In this document: piece after piece, positions 1-11,659 of the stretch
Position numbering within the stretch: the stretch's first letter is position 1
Layout of the letters: the number at the start of each line of letters is the position of its first letter
Assembly (NCBI GenBank): GCA_964059195.1
Contig: CAXKWD010000005.1
Span: 94,377,882-94,441,881 of the forward strand
Origin: Ectobius pallidus
Taxonomy: Eukaryota > Arthropoda > Insecta > Blattodea > Ectobiidae
Reading direction: 5' to 3'
DNA length: 64,000 nt
The notes under the pieces: generated by a model
What the model saw: only the letters and a program-made list of their open reading frames with translations
Database searches by the model: none
What the model was told of the DNA's origin: nothing
Made by a program: the position numbers and the translations under genes

Positions 1-965
1 CTTAGAAACTTTTTAATTTTGGACATTAATCTGTGTATATATCAATTATATTTCAATTTTACTACGAGTATATTACAATTTTAACTTTTACGTCACAATT
101 AACAAGTGTTTGATATAACACGATAAGTTATTATAATTTTAGAACTTATTCAGAATTGTAATAATGTAAACAATTTTGAATAAGTGACAACTTTAACATT
201 ACTGAAAAGCTCACTAAGCCTTTGTAAGTATTTAAAAATTATAATTAATCATTTACTACATAATATAAGAATATTAACACTATTCATTCTTGACTTTTAT
301 TTTTTGAAGAAAAAAAAATCAAGTAATAATACTGACCTTACTAACGACTTGGAATATGCATTTTATAAACATGTAACATATTTCCATTATAATTTTTACT
401 TTTAACAGAACACTGTACTTAAATACAAGATAAATTGTTTTAGACACGCATATTCAATCTATTATGCTCTTCTAACCTAACATGTTCATTGACCATATAT
501 TTCTCATATAACCCCCACAATACATTCTATATTTTCAGGCTGCTCGATCCTTCGCTTTTAGGTTTTGATATTTCTTTGAGGGTTTGGGATAAAAATACGC
601 ATACATTATATTCTAAGTTTACCCTCAAATAATAAAGATGAAATTCATTAATACTAACATAAATGGGGATACAGGTCTACAAATAAATCCGACGTGGAGT
701 GGTCTGTTTCTGTAGACAGGCCCTCCCATGAAAACCATTCACGTCAGACAAAGAATAATGACCTCATGCGCGATCTAGCGGCCGAATGACTAATCAAACC
801 GTAACCATATAAACAAAAAGGAGAAAACAAAACATCACAGTTCAGTAAACCCAGGAGAAGGCCACAATATGAGGACCGAAACGTCGGTTTTAGACATGAT
901 GACACGGCGCCACCCGCACAGTCAAGAATGTTCATTTACCCGTGGAAGCCTACGAGAACTATCTG
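1..965. other. AT-rich stretch, no gene recognised
   Basis: I see only short open frames with no family resemblance and low-complexity AT-rich sequence. A slightly GC-richer patch around 700-960 has open frames on both strands but no recognisable domain. The TIR element listed next begins at its right edge. Confidence 0.5.
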
Positions 966-966
966 A

Positions 967-1603
967 TATACCGTATTTTACGGACCACAAGACGCACTTT
1001 TTTTTACCAAGAAAACTGAGCCTTGAAAGTTGGGTGCGTCAAATGGTCCGAAGTACACTAAGAAAATTAAAATTATGGTAAATATTGCCGGAATACCATG
1101 GTTATAAACAAGGTGTTGTAAACGGTAAGATAGTTACAAATTTTGGCACAGACTGTACTTGTGTGCACTTGTCATAGTCGTAAAACGAGGGTTTCTGGAA
1201 GCCAGGTACACAATACAAAAAGAAAGGAATTTTGAGTTATTTTATATGAAAGGAGTTGACTCCGCCGGGTGGTTTAAATGAAGGCAATTACTTCTAAACA
1301 GCCTTGACCCATTACACTTACCGTGTGCTGAATTTGGGGTTAGAGGGTGTAAAATTATTTTCAGTCATTCATGAGAAATCAATTCAGTTGTTAAAATTTA
1401 CGCGATGCTACCTGTACAGAAGAGATTTTCGTACAACGCAGGCTTTACACTGATTCCATTGATTTCATTGTACAATGAAGTATATTATTCCCTATAAAAA
1501 TTTTCATTTAGAATCACATTCAATTTCTTTTACTTTAAACTTCCATCGTAAAATTAAGGTTCGTCTTATGGTCGGAGCGTCTTATAGTCCGTAAAATATG
1601 GTA
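967..1603. mobile_element. Non-autonomous DNA transposon with TIRs
   Basis: The left end (about 967-992) carries CGTATTTTACGGACCACAAG. The reverse complement of the right end (about 1577-1603) carries CATATTTTACGGACTATAAG. These imperfect terminal inverted repeats enclose about 590 bp with no transposase-like frame. The structure fits a decayed MITE-like or internally deleted cut-and-paste element. I cannot assign a superfamily, and no clear target site duplication was identified. Confidence 0.5.
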
Positions 1604-1604
1604 A

Positions 1605-4600
1605 GTTTCCCTACCTTGACTCTGATAAAGGTTTCATTAAGACACATTTAGATCAGTCTAACTAACTTCTTTGGTATCCCAAACTCAATGAGGATATTGT
1701 ACAATTTGTTTCGCAACTGAATCATAAGCTTTTTTAAACTCTATGTATAGCTGATGGACAGACTTATTATATTCCAAATTTTCTCCCAAGATTTGGCGAA
1801 TACAAAATATTATAAACAGATGACTGAAGTTAAAATCATTAGAGTCATTTAGAAAAGATCGAATAACAAAATTTACCCACATAAGGTAATAAAAAAGTTT
1901 ACAGTTGTTTCCAAGCTTCGTGCCAACCCCTTCCCCGGAGAGTATAAATATACCTTGAATATAAACGTTATTTCTTGATACGATTTTTCATTTTCGATCA
2001 CGCTGATCATAGAAAGACAGTGGCTTATGGTCGGGGGGAGTCCACAACTTCATCCAAACATCATCATGTAATTATTATTGTAGTTAGATAGATAGTGGTA
2101 AGGAGTGTTAGGAATGTTTATTCTTTTGGTCTTTGAGGCGAACACATTTATTCTGCATGCTGTTATGATATCCTTTGTCAACTGGAAGCCTCTGGATGTA
2201 GAGGAAGATTGTTAAAATAAAAAAAATTATTTTCTTTAAAACGGTAAATCTTTCTGTATTATTTTTATGAGGTTTGATTTTTTATAAGTTTTAATTTATT
2301 ATTACCTACTCGCTTAAGGGAAGAGCAAATAAATGAGTTACTTGGCCAAGCTGTTGTCAAATTATATCGACTATACACGAACTTCTAAGTAAACGACTGA
2401 ATCAATCATTGTTACTACTTTACACGAACTTCTAAGTAAACAACTGAAGCAATCATTGTTACGAAAAATAATATTCTTTTCTACATACACATTTTCCAAT
2501 GTATCCAATGTATCCAAGTAACTATCGGCATAGCATGATTTTATGAGTACTAAAACTGGATTCTGGAATTGTAAAGATTGCGTAACAGACATTACACAAC
2601 ATTCATTATTACTTTCTCCACCCGGTACCATACGAAATTTGTTTAAGTAATTCTAACAGTACTGGTAATTCTAACAGTTTAAACTTATTAAGTATAAATC
2701 GTCTCTGCTGATTTTTGAATGATCATATTGGAAATATGATTCAATTATTGAATAGAGATACTTCTGCAATAAAAAAAATTTTAATCTGTATTACGTGGCC
2801 AAAATGTATGAATGTCTTATTTTTCTTCTACTGTATTATACATTTTTGGGATCATTATATGGGGAATTGTAACAAAATTCCTAGCAATTTCTAAATTCTC
2901 AAAAGAGAATATTGTTAAGAGTTATATCAAACTCCAGTTTAAATGCACCCTGTAGGCCTATATTTAAAGAGTTAAAGTACAATACAGTAGTTGCAAATTT
3001 GTATACTTTTAAATCACTTTCCGGTATAGACTATAATATGTAAAGACTTATGTGCCTGGCTCACCCTTTGGCACAATTTTAGGCCCACCCTTGCTTTATT
3101 AAAAAATATGACGAACAAGTAGTGGACAAAATTAAGGGAAAAAACTGCAAATGAAGTCATTGAAGACGTTTCGTGCTTATGTGGTCAGCGAGCTTTACAA
3201 AAGTTACGGCAACAGAATTGTGTGATATTTCGGATCGAGAAAAGGCTAGTTCTGGCGTATGCCCGCTTGTCTTTCCACTCTCGTAAATAGGGTGCGTTTG
3301 CACTTCACCAATCAGATAGGCGCCAACCTACATAAATGTAGATAAATTTGTAGTTTCCGATCAGTTCCTTTTTACGAGAATGGTAACGGACAACCCTAGC
3401 TAGTACTTGCTCAGCGGTAGTAAGAACTCTTATCCCTTTCGTGGTTAATTGGAATTACAGGGGAGAAATATTATAACACCTACTTGATGAATATGTTTGA
3501 TTTATTAGTACTTCTTTCTAAGCGACACACTGGTTCGTTGCACAAAGGAGTCTGCGATGCCTATATTCAAATATGCTGACTTATGCTTTTAAATACTGGA
3601 CGTCTCTATATTCATATACGTAAACTTCTATATTCAATTACTATTCTGCTTATATTTTATACTCAATAATAACGCGCCCCGACGATCCATATGACTTGTA
3701 TCAAACACTTCCTCTATTTTTTACGGCACGGAGAGATTCTCAGTCTACGTTTCACAGGTAACAAATATTAAAATGTTCAATTATTACGCGCACGATAATT
3801 CTTAAAACTTGTATTTAAAACTTAACCCTCTATTTCTTTACGGCGCGGGGAAAATTCACATTGTCCTTCTTTTCGGCAACGCTTCCCAGTTAGAACAGCC
3901 CAGTTTTCGTAGTTAATTTTCCCTCACTTGATTTCATTAATTCCTCTCCTCAACATCATTTCATTGGTCCACTTCTTATGCCTATTTGTCTCGCAGCCTC
4001 TTATTGGTCAGCTTGAATGGTATGGTAGTCTTGTCCCTAGCTAAAAGTCAGTTAAAACTGAGTTTCTTCCCCTAAAATCCATTCATCAATCCTGACATAA
4101 ATGACTGGAGTCTATGTGTCCCATACAAAGCCATTAAGCATCCGGTCTTTCAGTAATTGCTTAATAAGTCCAAAGTCATGAGTCTGGTATAAATTTTATA
4201 CGCATATTCTTATAGTATGAAATTTTCCGAATCTTTTGATATTAATCTTCTGTCTGTACGATGATTATTGCTTCTTGTAATTAATTATGATTGAATTTTG
4301 ATATGAAATAATTGATTGATGGTCACATGTTATATGTCAAGTTGTAGGTCCTGTCACTGTCTTGCCGATGGTGTGATTGGTTAAGGGGTCCGACATTCCA
4401 AACGGCTTCAGGCGATGGAGTCTAGTTCCGGTAACACTTTTAAACATTTTAGGGGAAGAAATAGTTTCTGGGAAATAACTTATTGTATGCATGCAAATAT
4501 GAGGTCTTACGAAGATTTTAAAATTGCTTATCTGATCATATTACACTTGAAACGTATTTAACCTACTGTATATGCCATACAGATTTAATTCAAATATGTA

Positions 4601-4960
4601 TCTATATAGGCTATAAGTATAAATTTGGCCCACCTGGAGAAAAAAATTCTTGCGCCGATAGTAGATATGAAGCACTCATATGATCCCCCCCCCCCCAAAT
4701 CCACGCAAACTTTATGACATGCAGGGCCACTAATTAATTTAACCGATTAAACGCAGGGCATATGTAGAATTTAACAAAATCTTAATTTAATAATTTTATG
4801 GAATATCAAAATGGTAAAATTGCGTTTATTTAGTTCTTTTAAATGCAATTTAAACAGCGTATTAATCAAAGTTATTAAAATACATGTGAGTTAAGAAAAA
4901 TGTCACCATAAATGTGATAAAACGCAATTTAGATTTTAATCGTTGTAACTCCAAACCAAC
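1605..4960. other. Intergenic DNA, no gene recognised
   Basis: No supported coding sequence is present. Two approximately 45-bp direct copies of a segment beginning CACGAACTTCTAAGTAAAC lie at about 2376-2462. A short stretch near 3160-3260 has a diverged relative near 39610-39700; both share a GTGATATTTC(C/G)GA...GAGAAAAGGC core, so they are probably remnants of one dispersed repeat. A run of cytosines lies near 4685-4697. Confidence 0.45.
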
Positions 4961-4962
4961 AA

Positions 4963-5075
4963 AAAAGATGCCCTGAAGATGGTGTAAGCTCACCGAAAGG
5001 CCTAGGCGACGATTTACAAAATAAATTATAGCTGAATAGCTGGTGTTACATGTATTTCATTTCAGTGTATTAATC
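4963..5075 (+). repeat. Solo end of inverted-repeat element with conserved hairpin
   Basis: This segment matches the right arm of the inverted-repeat element at 55.4-55.8 kb: GATGCCCTGAAGATGG, then a short hairpin, then CCGAAAGGCCTAGG, then a tail containing AGCTGGTRTTAC and TTTCATTT. The hairpin stem here is GGTG/CACC (4981-4984 with 4991-4994), whereas the related copy has GGCG/CGCC, a compensatory difference. It has no coding content. Confidence 0.6.
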
Positions 5076-5519
5076 GGTTTTGCAGAGTTTTGTGCTGAAA
5101 GTGTAAAAGTGCATTCAAAATTACGTTCAGCACATTCAAATGTTTGGTCATATCGACTAGAAATGCTACGCAGGACAACCAATCCCGGTATTCTAACATT
5201 TCACATGCTTGTCTTTTGTCTTCTATAAATTTGCGCATTTCTGTTGGAGAGTAAAAACTCTATCTTACGTCTGACCACGACTTCAGCTTATTTCTGCATG
5301 TTAAATTACGATATCACTTATTACACCGTATTCGCTATTCATTCCATCTAGAAAAGTCTTAATACTGCTTAAGGCCCTAGTTTGGATGAAATTAAATAGT
5401 TTTGTAAAATCGCGAAAAATGGAATTCCAAGTGATAATAAAGGAAGAGAAAGGCTCCTTTTATCGTTTAAATAAGTTGTACAAATTGTCTGAGGATGCTG
5501 CTTTATATGCTTGCCTTCA

Positions 5520-5751
5520 ACCTGTTAAAAATTAACTCAATGTTGTTGCTCTAGAAACATATTGGTTTAAGTCTCTGACGGGATGAAGTTACTGAGGAAA
5601 CGACGTGCAAAACGATATGAAGGCTACGTAAAAAAACCGTTACATTATAAATTTTAATATTAACTAATAAGAAAATGCTTATGGTTTTTAAGAGGCGGCT
5701 AAAACTTTGCACCTTTTCTTCTGCTTCAGATCATGTAAGTTACAGTAGGCC
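5520..5751 (+). repeat. Left half of dispersed repeat split by the palindromic element
   Basis: This stretch is homologous to about 20280-20517. Shared landmarks are GTTGCTNTAGAAACAT, GAGGAAACGACGTGCAAAAC-like sequence and TCATGTAAGTTA followed by a TAGGCC site. Its continuation resumes at 17396, beyond the 11.6-kb insertion. Together with the 20.3-kb copy it defines the pre-insertion state of the locus. The nature of the repeat itself is unknown. Confidence 0.75.
5746..5751 (+). repeat. Target site duplication, left copy (TAGGCC)
   Basis: TAGGCC directly precedes the left terminus AGTAGTGG of the palindromic element and recurs immediately after its right terminus at 17396-17401. The diverged uninterrupted paralogue near 20511 carries it once. 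A 6-bp duplication is the length typical of Polinton/Maverick integration. Confidence 0.85.
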
Positions 5752-5856
5752 AGTAGTGGTATCCCCGGCATAGCCGATCGATGCCTAGCGCCGCGACGCC
5801 CCAATTCCAACTTAAACTAATTTCAGTTTCGCCTTCCGGACCATCTTGGCTATCAT

Positions 5857-6130
5857 ATGACACCAACCCCACCCCTCTATCATCCCCCTAAACAAAGTTA
5901 TAGCAAATATAAGATTTGGTCGTTAAAAACAGAGACCCGCATTACACAAAACATTTTTAAAAAAATCCTATTTAGGCCTTTTTGGCACCCCCTGGCTCCG
6001 CACTGTGCCGATCCCATTCCAACCCTTGTAAGCCCCAAAATAATAAAAATCTCATCCCCCTAAACAAAGTTATAGCAAATATAAGATTTGGTCGGTAAAG
6101 CAGAGACCTGCAATACCAACCTTGAAACAA
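5857..6130 (+). repeat. Subterminal repeat pair, left arm
   Basis: The segment beginning CCCCCTAAACAAAGTTATAG near 5884 recurs near 6056 with few changes, giving a roughly 175-bp direct repeat next to the terminus. Two further diverged units containing AATTAATTTTCAA and AGGGGTA follow at about 6180-6420. The mirror copies occupy about 17017-17290 in the right arm. Confidence 0.7.
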
Positions 6131-6472
6131 TCAAACTAAAAACAATAAATAAAATTCACAGAAATAAATAAATGTTATACAAATGAGTTAGGCCCTTATG
6201 AATTAATTTTCAATCCCCTAAAGGGGTATTTTTTAAGAAAATAAAAAATAAAAATAATAATTTTTAGAATATATTATTAATTTGTATATCTGACAGAGTA
6301 GTAACAAAATTAAATAAATAAATGTTACACAAAAAAAGAGTTATGCCCTTGTGAATTAATTTTCAACCCACTAGAGGGGTAGTTTTAAGAAATAAAAATA
6401 AATATAAATTTTAAAATCTAGTAGTATAATGTTTAGGTGATAGAATTAAGACCATATGATCACCCGTAACAA

Positions 6473-7440
6473 GAGGGTGGTTTTCACCCCAACTACCAAT
6501 CTAACCCATTTAAAATTGTTTATTCGACATATAAACATCTTACAGAGCAATATTAACTATCTGACATGATTTACACCCCAAAATTATTTAATTTTATGAG
6601 GGGGGTGGTTTTCAAGGTCACCCATGTTTTTGCCGATATGGACCACTTGAGCCACTGTAAATCGTCTGGAGGGTGGTTTTCACCCCAACTACCAATCTAA
6701 CCCATTTAAAATTGTTTATTCGACATATAAACATCTTACAGAGATATATTGACTATCTGACATGATTTACACCCCTAAATGATTTAATTTTATGAAGGGG
6801 TAATTTTTCAAGGTCACCCAGATTTTTGCAGATATGGACAACTTGAGCCACTGTAAATTGTCTAGAAGGTAGTTTTCGCCCCTACTTCCAATCTAACCCG
6901 TTAAAAATTTATTTTTCAACAATAAAAAATCATACTGAGTGATATCAACCATCTGAAACTCCCAAAAAGGATTGATTTTATGTAAGGGGTGGTTTTAAAG
7001 GTCACACAAGTTTTTCCACAGATAGACTAGATAAGCCATTATAAATAATCTAGAGGGTAGTTTTCACCCCTACTCCCAATCTAACCCATTAAAAATTTAT
7101 TTTTCATCAATAAAAAATCATACTGAGTGATATCAACCATCTGACATGATTTAAACTCCCAAAAAGGATTGATTTTATGTAAGGGGTGGTTTTAAAGGTC
7201 AAACAACTTTTTACACAAATGGACAAGTTCAGCCATTATAAATCGTCTAGTGGGTGTTTTTTCATCCCCACAACCAATCTAACCTACAAAAAAATTATTT
7301 TCGATATTAAAAAATCGTAGTATGCTATATCAATTGTCTAAGAACAATATAAAACCCAGGGTCACAAACGTTTTTTGCAAAAATGGACAGTTTAAGCCAT
7401 TATAAATGTTTTTCACCCCTAACGAACTTAAAATTTATTG
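6473..7440 (+). repeat. ~195-bp tandem repeats, left arm
   Basis: Five degenerate units start near 6473, 6669, 6865, 7051 and 7249. Each contains a GGGTGGTTTTCACCCC-like segment, CCAATCTAACCC, a GATATCAACCATCTGACATG-like core and a GGGGTGGTTTT...AAGGTCA segment. There is no conserved reading frame. Subterminal arrays like this may bind element-encoded factors, but that is an inference from position only. Confidence 0.8.
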
Positions 7441-9140
7441 CTTTCTTACATGAAATGTATGACGTGATTGAATAGTACCACTGTAGTCAAAGTGAAACCC
7501 GAGAAAATCCTAAAAATAAATTAACTTATGACGACGAAGTACTAGTCACAACCTCAAAGATGAACTCTGATTGGTTGAACTTTTCGTAGTACCCCATACC
7601 ATTGGAGAGTTATATTTTATTTTTGAAAATCTATTCCCTAATTACAGGATAGGATGAGAGGACACAAAATGTCTGCAAACAAAAAAGAACATATGTAAGA
7701 AAGAGTATGTTGGAACCATTAGGACAAACACAACTCTAAAAGCCTTATCAATACAAAGAAACTGCTTGTAAAATAACAAAGATGCGGGAAAACACAACTG
7801 AAAACAAGAACATGTATAGTAGGAGATGAAATTATTGTCAACTGTGTATTAAAATTATGATTGGACATGTACATCGACAGAGGATATTAAGCCACAAGTA
7901 CACCTTAACAAGAAACACAAATTGCCAAAATTGGTAAAAAAAAAACGACGATTTAATTAAGTATTGTGGAACTTGAGAGCCTCAGAATAAGTTATATCAA
8001 TAAATCATTATTGAACATATCCTATTAACATAGGAAAATTTCGTTTATACATTAAAATGTTAAACATTATATCTATTGCTAAACAATATTAGAAAGGCAC
8101 CCTAAACACTTCCAAAAAAAATTGATTATAAATAGTCAAAGAAATTGCAGAAATTATGATTGAACATATCCAGTCGCGAGAGGAAATGAAATCATTAATA
8201 AACTCATTTAAATTCTGAAATGTATACCTTTTCAGAAAACTTAAAAAATTCAAACAAAATGACTGCAAACTATTAAAGAAACAGAAAAAAATCTCTAACA
8301 TAGGTAAATATTAGGACAAACGCAACTCTAAAAGATTTGCCAGTTTCAGCAATATGGCTGTAGGCTAACAAAGAAATAAGAAAACCCAACTCAATACAAA
8401 GGAAATATATAGAACATGTCTAGCAGGAGATGAAAATATTGGCAATTGTGCATTAAAATTTTAAAAAAATTACATGATAAATCCACAAATCTTGATTGTA
8501 CACGCACATAGACAGAGGAAATGAAGTCCTTTATGCATTAAAATTTCGAAAAGAACACCTATCACTAAACAAAATGACAAATAAATTCCAAAAGCCTTAT
8601 CAATACAAAAAAACTTGATGTCAAATATCGAAGAAATAGGAACAAACATCTGTAAACAAAGGGCATGTTGGAAAGCGAGAGACTCAGGATAGGTGATGTT
8701 AGCAAACTCATGATTCAACAAGTATAGCCGACAGAGGAAACGTGATCGTTTATGCATTTAAAAAGTACACCTATATGATAATGACACTCTTAACAGTACA
8801 TACAAACTGGTTGTAAACTATCAAAATTGGCAAAATTGGTCTAATAAGTTCAAACGTTGGAACGTGAGAACTTCAGAATAGGTAACGTGAACAAAACACG
8901 ATTCATAAAGTACAGACGACAGAGGAAGGTAAATCGTTTATGGGCTAAAATACAAAACAATATGACAATGCCCACCTCAAACAGAGATACAAGTTGATTG
9001 TAAAAATCAAACAGCCAGATAAAAATGGTAATGTATATTTATCCCTTCAGTGACACATGCATCATTTGCTATATTAGGTTTTTGATATAAACTGGAATAT
9101 GATTAGTTGATTGCCTAAGATGGTGTAAGGTTACAAGATT

Positions 9141-9274
9141 GTAAGCGTAAACATAAACACGAATATGAACGTAAACGTGAATGTGAACGTAAACGTAAAC
9201 GTGATCGTCAACGTCAACGTAAACGTGATCGTAAACGTGAATGTGAACGTAAATGCAAACGTGAACGTGAACGG
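9141..9274 (+). repeat. Hexamer minisatellite (CGTRAA)n, left arm
   Basis: About 22 tandem six-base units of the type CGTAAA/CGTGAA/CGTCAA/CGTGAT run without interruption. Variation is concentrated in the fourth to sixth bases while CGT is retained. It repeats exactly in the right arm at 13874-14007. Confidence 0.9.
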
Positions 9275-9794
9275 ATACACTTAATTTGTGGAATTGTTAC
9301 CTATTAATAAACAGTACGACAGAGACAACTCTAATAGTCTTATCAATTCATACAATGTGGATGTAAATTAACAAAGACACAGGAAAAATGATATGTAAAC
9401 AAAGGGAATATATAGAGTGGAGAGGAAAATAATGTCAGTTGTGCATAACAAATTTAAATTACGTAAAACAATCCACAAATCATGACGGAACATGACCAAT
9501 TGACAGACTAAATGACTATTTATACAAAAAGGACACCTATCACTAATCATTATGACAAAAGAAATTCCAAAAAACCTTATCAATTCAAACAAACTGATTG
9601 TAAAATAGGAGAAAACATATGTAAACAAAGATTTTGTTGGAACGTGAAAGCCTCAGGATAGGTGACGTCAGCAAAAACTACAACCAACAGAGGAAATTAA
9701 GTCATTAAATCATAAAAATGTACCCCCATATGTAAAGGACACCTTAAGAAGAAATACAAACTGTCAAAAATTGGTAAAAAGAAGGCATAAAAAA

Positions 9795-9866
9795 TTAAAA
9801 TCCTGTAAAAAATACACAACTTATGATAGGTTGCTTCTCGCTCTCCAACATTTGCCAACGTTCCAT
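9795..9866 (-). CDS. Micro-ORF behind a TATA box, left-arm copy
   Basis: This is the inverted duplicate of the 23-codon frame at 13282-13353, described there. The TATA motif lies at about 9899-9912 on the opposite side of its start. It has no known domain and may be only a 5' leader or first exon. Confidence 0.25.
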   Translation of the reverse strand: MERWQMLESEKQPIISCVFFTGF

Positions 9867-10348
9867 CGTAGCTGATCGTTGTCCAAATGCAACAAGCCTT
9901 TTTTTATATATATCCTGGCAAGGGGAAAAGAAACCTTCACGACCTTGTTACAAGAATAAAACTACGCCACAAAACCTTTATGCACAGTCATGGCCATCTT
10001 CCTCATGACGTATGATCATTATCATACTCGTTCAAGGCTAGTTATACTTTAGTGCATTAAAGCCTTAACTTCATTGACTAGAATCCGAATAAAATGTCTG
10101 TCGTTTCACTAAACTGACAGATAACTTTTGTCTTGCTTTAACATTTCCCTCAGGTTCACCAACAGTATTATAAAATAATATGAGAAAGACTGTAAATTAT
10201 CAAATTTTGGTATGTATTAATCATATCTTACATGTCATACTTGTTGAGTCACGAATATGTGTCATTGGTACAAGATAAAAAGGTGACGTCAGCAAGACAT
10301 GTTTGAACAGGCCTCACTGAGAAAGAATTGGAACACAAGTTGACATAT

Positions 10349-10633
10349 TTAGAATACAGTTTTATTTAACTTTTCTTTAAAAAATGTACAAAATTGTGAG
10401 AAACGTTCGTGGTCCCTCCGAGGATCATCTCCCTCATTCCATTGTCCAAGTTCAACCTTGCAAAAAGCGCAACGAACAATATCATCGTATCCCGTGTAAT
10501 AAAATCCCTCGGAGGCCAAAAGCGTTGGATTCATGAAAGACACAGTCCATCTTCCATATGTTTTCAAACGATCACTTTCCTTTTTCATATTGAGAGCACG
10601 CCACTTTGTACGAGGACAAGCGTTCGAAGACAT
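10349..10633 (-). CDS. Single-BIR (IAP-like) protein, left-arm copy
   Basis: This inverted duplicate of 12515-12799 encodes the same 94-residue protein with BIR zinc ligands C55, C58, H75 and C82. Both copies are open and appear identical, so dosage is two per element. The arrangement is convergent: the left copy reads away from the centre toward the left terminus. See the right-arm entry for the domain description. Confidence 0.85.
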   Translation of the reverse strand: MSSNACPRTKWRALNMKKESDRLKTYGRWTVSFMNPTLLASEGFYYTGYDDIVRCAFCKVELGQWNEGDDPRRDHERFSQFCTFFKEKLNKTVF

Positions 10634-11244
10634 GATGACGTTTCTTCTTCTTCACCTTCTGATCTTCAACTGTTCCAAGATGACTACGTATAGGCGATGA
10701 AAAGGAATATAAATTTGAACAAAAACAGAGAATTGGGTTGAAAAGGGTTGTCTAATACTTCTTGTAGAGCTAGTAATCTAATATAAACATGTTGATACAT
10801 GAGAAGCTCAGGATAGATTAGTACAAAACAAGTATGATTATGTCCGGTCGACAGAGGATATGAATTCTTTTATACATTAAATTGTGCACAAAAATTACGT
10901 AACAATATGACAAAGGTATCTCTTCAATACTGAGTAGAGAGGCTCAGGACAGGTATCAACCGCAAAACATGATTCATCGTGAACAGCAGACAGAGGAATC
11001 GAAACCATTTATGCATTTAAAATGGGCAAAAAATAATGTCAATTGTGCTAAAATGATGAAAAACTACTAAATTAATACACAAATCATGCTTGAACATGTC
11101 CATCGACACAGGAAATGAAGTTATTTCTACATTTAAAATTACGAAAGTCCTCTGGTTGGGTGACGGTAGGAATGAAAGAAAGACAAATAAGTGATGAAAC
11201 AATATTTATTTTGTCACATGATATCGTGAACAAAACTGGAAAAA

Positions 11245-11488
11245 TTAAAATGGGTCTTCATCCAAATTCTTAACACCATTACATTCTGTAGTGCAAATGC
11301 CATATGTGAAGCAGTATGAAAAAAAACATTTGACGTCACATTGTCTTAATTTACTCAGCTTAGGGCAGCTGACATCATCAAGGTTAGTAACACTTCTTTG
11401 CAGTAGTTTTTTTTTAATTTTGCTTTTTCTAGTCCCTTGCAATAAAGTTTGTCTTCACACTGTAAAGCACTCTCTAGTATAGATTTCA
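11245..11488 (-). pseudogene. 5'-truncated copy of the cysteine-rich ORF, left arm
   Basis: This is the inverted copy of the distal part of the frame at 11542-11903. The left arm stops at 11488, so the first 39 codons and the start, present only in the spacer, are missing here. It retains the A-rich shift site and the cysteine-rich C-terminus ending in LDEDPF. One substitution distinguishes it from the right copy (11445 versus 11703). The asymmetry shows that the right-hand gene is the ancestral one and that the fold point fell inside it. Confidence 0.7.
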
Positions 11489-11659
11489 GCGCTACGTTTT
11501 AGGAGAGACGGTGGTAATGTTAATGGAGCGGCAAACTAGCAATGGACTATGGAAAACATTTTGAGTATGAGGATTATTGCATAGCGAAGTGTCAGGAGTA
11601 TGCAGAATCGTATCTTCATGGAATCCCTTGGCAGCTTGGATACATACGATATGTGGCAT
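11489..11659 (+). other. Unique spacer at the palindrome centre
   Basis: These 171 bp are the only part of the element present once. They hold 53 bp of leader and the first 39 codons of the cysteine-rich ORF. Arm pairing ends at TATAGATTTCA on the left and its complement on the right, after which the two sides differ completely. A unique spacer makes a simple sequencing fold-back artefact less likely. Confidence 0.9.

Larger units (their letters stand above)
7960..11130 (+). repeat. Degenerate interspersed repeat field, left arm
   Basis: Diverged copies of a compound unit recur: (GAG)AGCCTCAGGATAGGTGACGTCAG-like, then ATTCAACAAGTAC-like, then ACAGAGGAAATGAAGTC-like, then TTTATGCATTAAAAT, then ACACCTATCACTAAAC, then CCTTATCAATACAAA and ATATGTAAACAAAG. 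The ACAGAGGAAAT core is seen near 7877, 8175, 8513, 8732, 8922, 9688, 10852, 10992 and, altered, 11107. Several copies contain the palindrome TGACGTCA. The BIR gene and the micro-ORF lie within the field. Small hydrophobic open frames here are by-products of the repeats. Confidence 0.7.
5752..11488 (+). repeat. Left arm of giant palindrome
   Basis: The arm is 5,737 bp and pairs with 11660-17395; positions sum to 23148 through most of its length and 23147 in the outer part. Differences seen by eye are A/T at 11445 versus 11703, G/A near 7533 versus 15615, C/T near 6946 versus 16201, and a homopolymer of ten versus nine A near 7936. The terminal 45 bp are GC-rich and contain GGCAT...ATGCC and CGATCG self-complementary motifs, unlike the AT-rich remainder. 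Confidence 0.95.

Noticed and set aside
9141..9274. Hexamer array considered as telomeric repeat
   Set aside because: The unit is CGTRAA-like, not TTAGG or a known telomere repeat, and it is internal to both arms of a mobile element.
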